From contig OZ241878.1 of the NCBI GenBank assembly GCA_965203365.1, forward strand, positions 3,472,001 to 3,536,000: a DNA stretch of 64,000 bases, read 5' to 3'. Within the stretch, counting starts at the first letter, position 1. The number at the start of each line of letters is the position of its first letter. A model generated the notes under the pieces. It made no database searches. It was not told the origin of the DNA and saw only the letters and a list, made by a program, of their open reading frames with translations. The stretch comes from VYFG01 sp965203365. GTDB taxonomy: Bacteria; Pseudomonadota; Gammaproteobacteria; Arenicellales; Poriferihabitantaceae. A program made the translations under genes and the position numbers. Below are positions 26,949 to 35,696 of the stretch, in pieces.

Positions 26949-27563
26949 GTGGTGGAGGGCCCCATCGGCGTCGGGAAAACCACCTTGGCCAGACAGATCG
27001 CCATTTCGCTGGGGGCAGATCTCATTCTGGAGCCATCGAATGAAAATCCGTTCTTGGAACGATTCTACCGTTCACCGCATCGGTATGCCCTTCAGACCCA
27101 GTTATATTTCTTGTTTCAACGGGTTCAGCAGTTGAAGGGGATCAGCCAGGAGGACCTGTTTTCCCCCCTGCGCATTGCGGATTACATGCTCGACAAGGAT
27201 CCGATGTTTGCCCGACTGACCCTGGATGAAGATGAACTCTACCTGTACGAACAAATCTATGCGCAATTGATGTGGGAAGTGCCCAGACCCGACCTGGTCA
27301 TCTATCTGCAGGCTCCGACCGGCACTTTGGTCAAGCGGATCCGCACTCGCGGCGTCTTGTTCGAACGGAATATGGAACGCAGTTTTCTTGAGGATCTGTC
27401 CGAGTCCTACACGCGCTACTTCCTGAGCTATCATGCCTCGCCATTGCTCATCGTCAATGCCGATACCACCGACTTCCTGAACAACGACGAACACTTCAAA
27501 CTGTTGCTGAAGGAGATGGAAAACATCCAGTCTGGACGACATTATTTCAATCCGGATTTCTGA
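26949..27563 (+). CDS. Deoxynucleoside kinase (dGK/dAK family)
   Basis: Salvage kinase that phosphorylates deoxyadenosine/deoxyguanosine, cytoplasmic. About 204 residues. Seen: P-loop VEGPIGVGKTTLA, the substrate Glu in EPSNENPFLERFY, the DRS-like region, LID segment RIRTRGVLFERNME, and a conserved C-terminal tail. The start is unclear. The first usual start codon is a GTG at 26949, but the residues before it (KHYIVV) look like the first beta strand and the frame is open back to 26883 without ATG, GTG or TTG. A rare start codon upstream is possible. Co-oriented with the AhpD-like gene 25 bases later. Confidence 0.88.
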   Translation: MVEGPIGVGKTTLARQIAISLGADLILEPSNENPFLERFYRSPHRYALQTQLYFLFQRVQQLKGISQEDLFSPLRIADYMLDKDPMFARLTLDEDELYLYEQIYAQLMWEVPRPDLVIYLQAPTGTLVKRIRTRGVLFERNMERSFLEDLSESYTRYFLSYHASPLLIVNADTTDFLNNDEHFKLLLKEMENIQSGRHYFNPDF

Positions 27564-27588
27564 CGCCCTTGACCCGAATTACTGCATC

Positions 27589-28164
27589 ATGCCCCATCAC
27601 CCTATCAGTCGTTATCCCGTGCCTGACCTGGCATCCCTTGAAGCGGATATTCGTGCCCGGATCAAGACGGTCCATGAAAAGGCCGGATTCATTCCCAATG
27701 TGTTCTTGACGCTGGCGCATCGGCCGGCCGAATTTCGGGCATTCTTCGATTATCATGATGCCCTGATGCTGAAAGAGGGAAGTCTCAGCAAGGCGGAACG
27801 AGAGATGATTGTCGTGGCGACCAGTGCCGTGAACGATTGTCATTACTGCGTGATCGCCCATGGGGCCTTGTTGAGAATCTATGCCAAGTCCCCCTTGATT
27901 GCCGATCAGGTCTCGGTGAACTACCGAAAGGCGGACATCACGCCCAGACAGTCGGCCATGCTGGAGTTTGCCGTCAAGGTGGCCAGCGCCCCCGGCACCC
28001 TCGGGGATGCGGATTTTGCCACTTTGCATGGTCACGGGTTCGATGATGAGGACATCTGGGATATCGGGGCGATCGCTGCCTTTTTTGGCATGTCCAACCG
28101 CATGGCCAACCTGATCGACATGCGGCCAAATGACGAGTTCTATTGCATGGGCCGAGGATTCTAG
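27589..28164 (+). CDS. AhpD-like peroxidase-related protein (carboxymuconolactone decarboxylase fold)
   Basis: A 191-residue helical protein of the CMD/AhpD superfamily. Seen: the redox motif in NDCHYCVIAHG, with the CxxC pair and following His that act as thiol-disulfide site in AhpD, and the C-terminal region ANLIDMRPNDEFY typical of the peroxidase-related subfamily. Probably takes part in peroxide defence, but the electron donor is not known. The ATG of the next gene follows its TAG with no gap. Confidence 0.85.
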   Translation: MPHHPISRYPVPDLASLEADIRARIKTVHEKAGFIPNVFLTLAHRPAEFRAFFDYHDALMLKEGSLSKAEREMIVVATSAVNDCHYCVIAHGALLRIYAKSPLIADQVSVNYRKADITPRQSAMLEFAVKVASAPGTLGDADFATLHGHGFDDEDIWDIGAIAAFFGMSNRMANLIDMRPNDEFYCMGRGF

Positions 28165-28572
28165 ATGTCAATGGGAGTGGAGGAGCCGATGGACCTGGCA
28201 GGTCGGGAACCTTCCTTGCGGACCATTGCCATGCCCGCGGATGCCAATCCCGCCGGAGATATTTTCGGGGGCTGGATCATGTCCCAGATGGATCTGGCCG
28301 GGGCCATCTTTGCCAGTTATACCGTCAAGGGTCGACTGGTGACGGTGGCGGTCAACGCCATGACCTTTCATTTGCCCGTCTATGTCGGGGATCAGGTCAG
28401 CTGTTATTGCTCGGTGGAGAAGTGCGGCCGCACCTCCATCTCCATTCATATTGAAACTTGGGTCCGGCGCAAACAACCGGTGGTGAAATTGCTGAAAGTC
28501 ACGGAAGCGACCTTCACCTATGTCTGTATTGACGATTACCGAAACCCGGTCCCGGTCCAATGGCATGGCTGA
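28165..28572 (+). CDS. Acyl-CoA thioesterase, YciA type
   Basis: A 135-residue hot-dog-fold thioesterase that hydrolyses acyl-CoAs to free acids. Seen: the YciA signature ADANPAGDIFGGWIMSQMD, with the Asn/Asp residues of the active site, and the strand VAVNAMTFHLPVYVGDQVS. The gene begins at the base after the AhpD-like stop codon, so the pair is likely co-transcribed with the kinase gene upstream. Substrate chain length cannot be told. Confidence 0.9.
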   Translation: MSMGVEEPMDLAGREPSLRTIAMPADANPAGDIFGGWIMSQMDLAGAIFASYTVKGRLVTVAVNAMTFHLPVYVGDQVSCYCSVEKCGRTSISIHIETWVRRKQPVVKLLKVTEATFTYVCIDDYRNPVPVQWHG

Positions 28573-28787
28573 TCACGGTTGTCGGCAGGATGTCGGCATT
28601 TCGTCTTGAGGTGGGCAGCGCGGTCATGGCTCAACTTTCTCCCATGGTCGCTGCTCTTTGCGCACCCATGACAGATCGTGCTTGCCGAATGTGATGCCAT
28701 CATGCCCTCACCAAGGATTTCATCCGGGCATCGCGGTTTCTGGATCAGACGGAGGATAAAAAGGACATAAAAGAGGACTTTCTGAAC

Positions 28788-28817
28788 TTGAAATATCTCA
28801 TAAACCCATGTTATATT
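28788..28817 (+). promoter_or_regulatory. Sigma-70-like promoter of fic, start near the ATG
   Basis: TTGAAA (28788-28793), 17-base spacer, TTATAT (28811-28816), overlapping TATATT. A start about seven bases on would fall at 28822-28825, where the fic ATG begins at 28825. This suggests a leaderless or near-leaderless message; no ribosome-binding site is visible between the promoter and ATG. Confidence 0.5.
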
Positions 28818-28824
28818 GACGCTT

Positions 28825-30069
28825 ATGAAGATGGTCAAAGCGGACAAGAAACCGGTTGCTCAGGCGGACATCAGGCGGCTGGATAAAGGCGAATTGATTC
28901 ATCTGATGGAGCCACTGCTGATCAGTGACCGTTCCATTTATCGTGGAGAGTTGGCTGACCTTGCCATTGATCTGATGGCCAAATCCGTTGGCTTGCGGCG
29001 CAGTCTGCCCAAAGGGGTGTTGATTACCCTTGTCCATTTGGTTCGGTCGATGAACGGTTACTACAGCAACCTGATTGAAGGCCATGATACCCATCCCGTG
29101 GATATCGAGCGTGCATTGAAAGATGACTTCAGCATCGACCCGCATAAGCGCCATCTCCAGTTGGAGGCCAAGGCCCATGTCCATGTTCAGCAATGGATTG
29201 ACGAAGGGGGACTGATCGGTCGAGCACACACTGTGGAAGGCTTGACCGAAATCCACCGCCGCTTTTATGCCATGCTACCCGAAGAACTGCAGTGGGTGGA
29301 AGGCACAGTCATCGGTGAGCGCCAGAAAGTGTTCCCCGGTATGATGCGTGACCGGGATGTGAAGGTTGGACGACATAGCCCGGTCAGTCCCGGTGCATTA
29401 TCCAGATTTTTGGCGCACTTTGAATCGGTCTACGGCCAACTCGGCAAGGCCGACAGTATTCTAGCCGTAGCAGCGGGACATCATCGTTTCTTATGGATTC
29501 ACCCGTTTCTTGATGGCAACGGGCGTGTGGCTCGCCTGATGTCTCATGCGATATGGCTGGAGACACTCGATACCGGTGGGGTCTGGTCGATTGCCAGAGG
29601 CCTCGCACACAGCGAAAATACCTATAAGCGTCACCTCATGGCTTGCGATGCCCAGCGCCGTAACGACCTGGACGGGAGGGGTAATTTGAGTGAGGAAGCC
29701 CTGGTCGCATTTACGCGCTATTTTCTGGAAACGAGCATTGATCAGGTGGATTTCATGGACCGGCTCGTGCAGCCAGACTGTTTGTGCACCCGCATCATGA
29801 TTTGGGCTGAAGAGGAAATCCAGGCCGGTGCCTTGCCCCCCAAATCGGCTGCGGTTCTTGAAGCGCTGCTCTATCGGGGCGCACTGCCAAGGGGCGATAT
29901 CGCCCGCATCACAGGCACCAGCGTTCGGCAAGCTCGACGGATAGTATCAGCGCTGGTGGCAAGGGAAGTGCTGACGTCGGACAGTTCACGCGCCCCCCTG
30001 CACCTGGCTTTTCCCGCCAAACTGGCTTCACGCTGGTTGCCGGGACTGTTCCCGGAAAAAGCGGGCTGA
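28825..30069 (+). CDS. fic: Fic-domain AMPylase with built-in inhibitory helix
   Basis: Fic proteins transfer AMP from ATP to hydroxyl groups on target proteins. 414 residues from the ATG at 28825 (a TTG at 28816 lies inside the -10 element). Seen: the catalytic loop HPFLDGNGRVAR at about 226-237 with its His, Asp, Gly and Arg, and the inhibitory helix motif SNLIEG at 81-86 ((S/T)xxxE(G/N)), placed before the Fic core as in class II Fic proteins. A C-terminal winged helix (GDIARITGTSVRQARRIV) may bind DNA. Stands alone with its own promoter. The surrounding DNA is more A+T rich than the housekeeping regions, which fits transfer. Targets unknown. Confidence 0.92.
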   Translation: MKMVKADKKPVAQADIRRLDKGELIHLMEPLLISDRSIYRGELADLAIDLMAKSVGLRRSLPKGVLITLVHLVRSMNGYYSNLIEGHDTHPVDIERALKDDFSIDPHKRHLQLEAKAHVHVQQWIDEGGLIGRAHTVEGLTEIHRRFYAMLPEELQWVEGTVIGERQKVFPGMMRDRDVKVGRHSPVSPGALSRFLAHFESVYGQLGKADSILAVAAGHHRFLWIHPFLDGNGRVARLMSHAIWLETLDTGGVWSIARGLAHSENTYKRHLMACDAQRRNDLDGRGNLSEEALVAFTRYFLETSIDQVDFMDRLVQPDCLCTRIMIWAEEEIQAGALPPKSAAVLEALLYRGALPRGDIARITGTSVRQARRIVSALVAREVLTSDSSRAPLHLAFPAKLASRWLPGLFPEKAG

Positions 30070-30306
30070 CACCGTTTCCATCACTGACTTTGCTATCACG
30101 GCGGTTGCCGATATGGGGGGCGGTCATTATGAGCATGGAATGTGGAAACGGGTGCCATCCGTAGAAACATTGGAAGCGCCGGGTCACGAGGATGGCGCTT
30201 TCCAAGCCGAAAAAGGTCGGTGTAGTGGGATGCCCTTCATTTCAGGGTCAGGAGCCTGAATCATTCGGACCGGTTCGATTGTCGGGTGTCCGCACGAAGA
30301 AGCGGG

Positions 30307-32913
30307 TCACCGAGGGAATTCGGGATATCTCCGGCTGTCTGGCGAGATCCATCGGGTCGGGAAATATCGGCGCTGAAAGGCCACCCATACGGCCAGCATG
30401 ATGACCATGGCAGGTGCGCTGATGAGATTGATCAAGATCAAGACCACCTCCAGTTGGTCCACGCTCGTGCGCATTTGTTGGCGAATATTTCGTAGGTCGC
30501 GCTTCATCTCGATAAGTTTTCGTTGCAAGGGAAGTGCCTGTTCACGTAGCGGAGATGGAAGCTCGGCAAGTGAATCGATTTGGGCGGTCTCGCGGATCAC
30601 ATCCAGTTTTCGTTCGAATTCCGCCATCCGTTCCAAGGTCAGTTGTTCGCCCACCAGGATATCCTGTTCAACCTCATGGTACATCCGTGCGATGCGTGTA
30701 AACCGGCGGATGATATTGGAACGGACCGGTACGTCGGCCAACACCGCATTTTGACTATGGGCGATCATATTTGCCAGTAGAGGAATATTGTCGTTCAATG
30801 GGCGGGTCAAAGTGGTACTGCCCATGTGGGTCGTATGTAAGGCAAATGGGTCAAACAACCAGTCGACATCAGCGATCACGAAGACATTGGCTGGTTTTAC
30901 AGAAGCTTGAATCCCAGCATGGCCGACAGGAATTTCCCGACCCTGATAGGCACTGATCAGCGGTCTATGGATCAATGCGGCAATCAGTTGGCGTCCTGTT
31001 TCGGGTGAAAACCGGGTGGCATGTTCGAAATGCGAATAATTCCTGTAAGTATCACGGGGTGTGAACCCAGCTTCCTCCGTGGTGCGTAGCAAGGGGACAA
31101 TATGGGCGGTAGTGGGGACGGTTTTCAGGGAACCTGCTTCCACGATCAGAATGTTCTGGAGGGCGGCGGTGACTGGATGGCTGGAATCCAGTGTGTTCCG
31201 GGAAAAACCGAGCCAGTAGGGGTAGTTGAGCGGAGTGTGGGTATCGGTGGTCTGTACCGGGGATGACAGATTTCGGTCACCGACAATGTGGCTTCCCTCA
31301 TATCGAACCCCCCAGGCCAAGATCAAGTCGGAGAGGTCGTTGATCGTCTCCGATGGCTGGAAACGGAGCTCGTTACTGGAACGATCGAACCGTACCATCG
31401 GGTCCATAGCCGCGATGAGTGTGCCACCGGACATGACAAACTGGTCGATGGCCCACAACATTTTACGCTTGAGCACAGTACCTTGCAGCACCAGCAAGAC
31501 ATCTAGGTCGGCTGGCAGGGATTCGGCAAAGAACGGGATGATGCTGACATCATGGAGAGGCTTCAGTTCCTCAATGAACGATAAACCTGGTCGAGGGGCA
31601 TCCAGGGTTCCCGGTGGCGTTAATGGGCTCAGGATGCCGACACTGATCGGTTGCCGGGATGTAAAACGAAGCAAGGCGGATAGGACATCAGACTCCAGCC
31701 AGCCCGCTCGTTCGACATCCAGATAGGGGATTTGATACCGCTTGCCTGCATACGATATCTCCAGCCCAAGATAAAAGTAGTCGCCTGATGTCATAGGCAC
31801 GACTTTTATTCCGGCTTCCAGTGCCTTCAGTTCTGCGTTGGTATCCGGCACGGGATCGATGTGGGTCACTTTCACGCGTTCGTTCGAATTGCTTGCCACT
31901 CGTTGGAGAAAATGCCTGACGCTGTCTGCATAATTTCGGATGGATTGTGGGACGGTTTTTTCCCGTTGGCTCCAGTAAAGATCGATTTTGACCACTTCTT
32001 CTACGCCCTGCAGTGCCCTCAAGGTGGCTTGGCTCAGGGTATAGATTTTCTGCTCGGTTAAGTCGGCTTCCAAGGAGATTTGAGAAGAGATCAACTGCCC
32101 AAACACGCTCACTGCGAGGACACACATCGCTTTGACGAATAGCACGAGCTTCCTTTGGAGAGAGGAACTGCCTTTCCTTCGGTCATGGATTGCCAGTCCA
32201 CAACAGGCCAGCATGGCGGTCATCGCCAGCAGAAACCAGGAGACTGCTCTCCATTCGACGAGGCCAGAGGCCAGGAGTTTGTAATGCGGTCCAGGAAAGA
32301 TTTCCTTCAGTCCTTGTATCCAACGAAAGGGAATCCATTCATCCACCAGCGAAGACAGTTCGTCCGCGCCCCCTAGAATCAGGATAAAGAGAAAGACGAC
32401 ACTGGCAAGGTAGGAAGAGATACCATCACCCAAGATGGCGGCGACGGCCAAGGCAATCGAAAAATACAGGGCCAGCAAGAGAAAGGCAGCGAGATATCCT
32501 GCCAGCACCACGCCCCAGTCGGGTTCTCCAAGATAGGCGAGCGTGGCGGGAAACGGCAGGGTCAGTATCAGTGTGACGGTTGTCAATGTGACTCCTGACA
32601 AAAACTTGGCGATGACAATTTCTTCAATTGACAGCGGCAGGGTGAGTGACAGTTCGACTGAGTGGTCGGTATGGTCATACGGCCATGCCCGCATGGCCAG
32701 GGCGGGGACGAAAACCAGCCCACACCAAGGCAGGAACAAGGTCCACAGGGTCAGGGAGGTTTCGTCGGTGGAAAAGAACTCGCCAATGAGAAAAATGCAC
32801 AATCCCATGGCGATCAAAAACCCGGAGAGAAAAATTACATTGATCGGGGAATGGATCAACGTCCGCAGTTCATGTCGATAACAAGCGAGCATGCGTCTGC
32901 CGGAAAACACCAT
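30307..32913 (-). CDS. Fused ABC permease GldF + GldG-like auxiliary protein
   Basis: An 868-residue fusion. The N-terminal ~250 residues are an ABC-2 type permease like GldF/NosY, with about six membrane helices (MAMGLCIFLI, LFLPWCGLVFVPALAM and others). The rest resembles GldG: a membrane helix, the hallmark DLTEQKIYTLSQATLRAL, an extracytoplasmic domain and a final membrane helix (LISAPAMVIMLAVWVAFQ). In Bacteroidetes these are separate partners of GldA in a gliding-linked ABC system; in other bacteria the role is unknown. The ATG at 32913 lies 8 bases after the ATPase stop; a start at 32973 would overlap it. The ATPase is the next upstream gene. Confidence 0.85.
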   Translation of the reverse strand: MVFSGRRMLACYRHELRTLIHSPINVIFLSGFLIAMGLCIFLIGEFFSTDETSLTLWTLFLPWCGLVFVPALAMRAWPYDHTDHSVELSLTLPLSIEEIVIAKFLSGVTLTTVTLILTLPFPATLAYLGEPDWGVVLAGYLAAFLLLALYFSIALAVAAILGDGISSYLASVVFLFILILGGADELSSLVDEWIPFRWIQGLKEIFPGPHYKLLASGLVEWRAVSWFLLAMTAMLACCGLAIHDRRKGSSSLQRKLVLFVKAMCVLAVSVFGQLISSQISLEADLTEQKIYTLSQATLRALQGVEEVVKIDLYWSQREKTVPQSIRNYADSVRHFLQRVASNSNERVKVTHIDPVPDTNAELKALEAGIKVVPMTSGDYFYLGLEISYAGKRYQIPYLDVERAGWLESDVLSALLRFTSRQPISVGILSPLTPPGTLDAPRPGLSFIEELKPLHDVSIIPFFAESLPADLDVLLVLQGTVLKRKMLWAIDQFVMSGGTLIAAMDPMVRFDRSSNELRFQPSETINDLSDLILAWGVRYEGSHIVGDRNLSSPVQTTDTHTPLNYPYWLGFSRNTLDSSHPVTAALQNILIVEAGSLKTVPTTAHIVPLLRTTEEAGFTPRDTYRNYSHFEHATRFSPETGRQLIAALIHRPLISAYQGREIPVGHAGIQASVKPANVFVIADVDWLFDPFALHTTHMGSTTLTRPLNDNIPLLANMIAHSQNAVLADVPVRSNIIRRFTRIARMYHEVEQDILVGEQLTLERMAEFERKLDVIRETAQIDSLAELPSPLREQALPLQRKLIEMKRDLRNIRQQMRTSVDQLEVVLILINLISAPAMVIMLAVWVAFQRRYFPTRWISPDSRRYPEFPR

Positions 32914-32920
32914 CGTCACA

Positions 32921-33673
32921 TCATGAAGGGTTGGTGAGTTGGTAGTACATGGCGTACAGACGTCCATGATCATCCAGCAGTTCTGTCAATGCCGTGTCGG
33001 CTACGATTCGTCCCTGTTGTAGAATGATCGCCCGCTGGCAGATGGATTCCGCCTCTTCCAGTATATGGGTAGACATCAGGATGGCCTTGTGCACTGCCAG
33101 CTGGGCTATGAGGCCCCGGATGTCCTGTTTTTGCCGGGGGTCGAGTCCATCAGTAGGTTCATCCAGGATCAGAATGTCGGGGTCATGTACGAGGGCCTGT
33201 GCGAGCCAGACCCGTTGTTGCCAACCCTTGGACAGTCGACGCAATGGGGTGTTGAGGTAGCGGTGCAGCCCAAGGATATCCATGATCCAGTACTCGGCCC
33301 GTCTGGAATCGACTTGGACGGACCGGACATCAGTGATAAATCGCAGGAATTCGGCGCAGGTCAATTCACCGTATCCGCTCATCGCCTCGGGCAGATAACC
33401 AATCTTCCGGCATATCCGTATCGGATCGCTTGACAGGTCACGGCCATGGACGATGACAGCCCCTGTCGAAGGTTGGAGATAGCCCGTCAGCACACGCATC
33501 GTGGTGGACTTCCCAGCGCCATTGGGTCCCAACAATGCGACCAATTCACCAGGACGGATATGGAAGCTGATCCCATTGATCGCCGTGACATTTCCGTAAC
33601 GCATGGTCAGGTTACGGGCTTCAAGAAATCGTCGATGGGTCGGGGGGGTCTGTATTGGGGATGGAACGCTCAT
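32921..33673 (-). CDS. GldA/NosF-type ABC transporter ATPase
   Basis: A 250-residue ATPase driving the fused permease downstream. Seen: Walker A GPNGAGKSTTMR, signature LSKGWQQRV (the LSKG form typical of GldA/NosF rather than LSGGQ), Walker B LILDEPTDGLDP, H-loop STHILEEAE. Such ATPases work with ABC-2 permeases in export or envelope processes. Together with the GldF-GldG fusion it makes a two-gene system. A small membrane protein gene lies just upstream on the same strand, and the sulfonate-type importer beyond it, so all may be one transcript. Confidence 0.92.
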   Translation of the reverse strand: MSVPSPIQTPPTHRRFLEARNLTMRYGNVTAINGISFHIRPGELVALLGPNGAGKSTTMRVLTGYLQPSTGAVIVHGRDLSSDPIRICRKIGYLPEAMSGYGELTCAEFLRFITDVRSVQVDSRRAEYWIMDILGLHRYLNTPLRRLSKGWQQRVWLAQALVHDPDILILDEPTDGLDPRQKQDIRGLIAQLAVHKAILMSTHILEEAESICQRAIILQQGRIVADTALTELLDDHGRLYAMYYQLTNPS

Positions 33674-33682
33674 AGAGCGGAA

Positions 33683-33937
33683 TTAATGGACGATGAATCC
33701 CACCACGATAAACAGTGCGATACTCAACCCGGTACAGCCATATCCTACAAGATTCAGGAGAGAAGCACCGCGTTGGCTGACAAATCGGGCGGTTCCCATC
33801 CAGTTGGCGGCGGTGATCAAGACGGCTCCGACTATCGCCAGAACGATGATCACTGGCCTTGAATAGGCCAATGCGAGATCGCCTAGCAATCTGATGTCAG
33901 TTCGGGTTCCGGCGAGAAAAGGCCTCGAGAAAATCAC
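33683..33937 (-). CDS. Small two-helix membrane protein, unknown
   Basis: Not recognised. An 84-residue frame encodes two strong membrane helices (VIIVLAIVGAVLITAANW and LVGYGCTGLSIALFIVVGFIV). The GTG at 33937 lies inside the end of the upstream ATPase gene; a TTG at 33886 would start just after that stop and keeps both helices. The gene sits nine bases before the GldA-type ATPase and may be an accessory subunit of that system. Support is the membrane pattern and tight spacing only. Confidence 0.55.
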   Translation of the reverse strand: MIFSRPFLAGTRTDIRLLGDLALAYSRPVIIVLAIVGAVLITAANWMGTARFVSQRGASLLNLVGYGCTGLSIALFIVVGFIVH

Positions 33938-34775
33938 TTTGAGTATTGCGACCGCCCTTGAAGCTCTTCATGGCCTCGTCATGCAAGATTTCCAGGGCGG
34001 TACTTTTGTAGCCGAAGGCTTCTTCCGAGGACAACATCTGAAAGTCGCGCGGCCTCGGGAGGTCAATGTTGAGAATTTGCCGCACTCGCGTCGGGCGATT
34101 GGACAGAATAATCAGCTTGTCCGCCAGCAAGATCGCCTCTTCAATCTCGGAGGTCACAAACAGGTTGGTTCGCCGGTTCTCTTCGAATAGTCGCAAGAAG
34201 AATTCCTGCATCAACTCTCTGGTCATGGCATCAAGGCCCCGAAAGGGTTCATCCATGATCAGCAATTGGGGATTGTTGATAATGGCTCTGGCCAGCTCGG
34301 CACGACGCTGCATTCCACCGGACAATTGCAAGGGATATTTGTCCTTGAAATCATGTAAGCCGACCTTCTCGAGCAGTCGAATGGCTTCTTCATGAAGCAA
34401 CTGTCGGTTCATGTCGCCACGGATTTTGGGGCCGAAGATCACATTTTGATAAGTGGTTTGCCAAGGCATGAGTGCGGTCTCCTGGAAGACCACAATCCGG
34501 TCATGCGATGGCCCCGAGATCTTGCGGCCGTTCAGAAGAATCTCTCCGCGCTCGGGCATCTCGAATCCAGCTACCAAATTGACCAGTGTAGACTTTCCGC
34601 ACCCCGATGGACCGACTACCGCCGTGAGCTTTCCTGGTTCCACTTCCATACTCAGATCAAGCACAACATCTTGCCAGTTCCATTCTTCGCCATAGCCCTT
34701 GCAGACTCCCTTGAAAATGATATGTCCTTCGCTGCTAGCCTCCGACGGGGTGGCCGATTTTGGATTTTGTGCCAT
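33897..34775 (-). CDS. Sulfonate/nitrate-type ABC ATPase B (H-loop degenerate)
   Basis: A 292-residue ATPase of the SsuB/TauB/NrtD family, from the ATG at 34775. Seen: Walker A GPSGCGKST, Q-loop FQETALMPW, normal signature LSGGMQRRAE, Walker B LLIMDEPFRGLD. The switch (H-loop) histidine is replaced by Ser: FVTSEIEEA against the usual THD/E (codon at 34149-34151). Walker B Glu is kept. The partner ATPase A has the reverse pattern (good H-loop, poor signature), so the two may form an asymmetric heterodimer. It lies between permease B and the small membrane protein. Confidence 0.92.
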   Translation of the reverse strand: MAQNPKSATPSEASSEGHIIFKGVCKGYGEEWNWQDVVLDLSMEVEPGKLTAVVGPSGCGKSTLVNLVAGFEMPERGEILLNGRKISGPSHDRIVVFQETALMPWQTTYQNVIFGPKIRGDMNRQLLHEEAIRLLEKVGLHDFKDKYPLQLSGGMQRRAELARAIINNPQLLIMDEPFRGLDAMTRELMQEFFLRLFEENRRTNLFVTSEIEEAILLADKLIILSNRPTRVRQILNIDLPRPRDFQMLSSEEAFGYKSTALEILHDEAMKSFKGGRNTQSDFLEAFSRRNPN

Positions 34776-34806
34776 GATATGGCTTATCGTGTTGGATGTG
34801 GAAGGG

Positions 34807-35664
34807 TTAGAACAATCTTCGCCATGGCATGCTGCGGTCACCAATCCAGCGGATCGCACTGCTGGACAGATATCCTGCGATACCAATGCTGACCATGCCG
34901 ACGACAATCTGTTCCAAGGACCCCCCCATGTAGGAATTCCAGATGAAAAAGCCGAGTCCGCCACCGCCTTGTGTTCCACCCCCGGAAATCATTTCCGCCG
35001 CCAAAACCACCTCCCAAGTGATACCCATGCCGACCGCTGCACCGGTAAAGATGGATGGTAAGGTGGCGGGCAGAACAATGCGCCAGAACATATCCCAGCG
35101 TGTGGCCCCCATTGATTGGGCTGCCCTCAGCAGTCGGATATCGATACTCCGGGCACCCCCGAGGACATTGATCACGATGGTGAAGAATGCCCCGAGAAAC
35201 GTCACAAAGGCAATGGACATTTCATTGGTGGGCCAGAATATCAGTGAACCGGGCACCCAAGCCAAGGGTGGGATGGGCCTGAGCACCTCAAAGGGAGGGA
35301 AAAAGATTTCCCGCAGATATCGACTCACCGCCAGCAACAAACCAAATGGAATGCCAATGAGCATGGCGGCCAGAAAGCCCTGCAGTACCCTACGGAAACT
35401 CAAGTACCAACTTTCCCAGTATCCATATTGTGGAATAACTTCAGCCCATGCCACGACCACGGCGGTGGGCGGAGGAATCAGCCCCAGAAACGGCAACTGG
35501 TGGCCGAACCACTCATCCCATCGCGAGCCGATTTCCCAGAGGATCAGGGTGATCATCACGGCGAAGACCCCACGCCAGAACTTGCTGCTTTGTCTGATCT
35601 TCTCCCAGTGTGTCCTTTCAAACGACCCGCTTGTGGCACTGGGACCTTGTGTCGTGGTGGTCAT
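34807..35664 (-). CDS. Sulfonate/nitrate-type ABC permease B
   Basis: A 285-residue inner-membrane permease of the SsuC/TauC/NrtB class, with about six helices. Seen: the EAA-type coupling loop RAAQSMGATRWDMFWRIVLPATLP and the family stretch PFEVLRPIPPLAWVPGSLIFW. The loop Gly and Leu/Pro ends are kept, so contact with an ATPase is expected. ATPase B follows 31 bases downstream. Permease A two genes upstream is its closest relative here. Confidence 0.92.
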   Translation of the reverse strand: MTTTTQGPSATSGSFERTHWEKIRQSSKFWRGVFAVMITLILWEIGSRWDEWFGHQLPFLGLIPPPTAVVVAWAEVIPQYGYWESWYLSFRRVLQGFLAAMLIGIPFGLLLAVSRYLREIFFPPFEVLRPIPPLAWVPGSLIFWPTNEMSIAFVTFLGAFFTIVINVLGGARSIDIRLLRAAQSMGATRWDMFWRIVLPATLPSIFTGAAVGMGITWEVVLAAEMISGGGTQGGGGLGFFIWNSYMGGSLEQIVVGMVSIGIAGYLSSSAIRWIGDRSMPWRRLF

Positions 35665-35696
35665 CTCTTTTCGCTATCTATCGGCAACTTGTTCTG

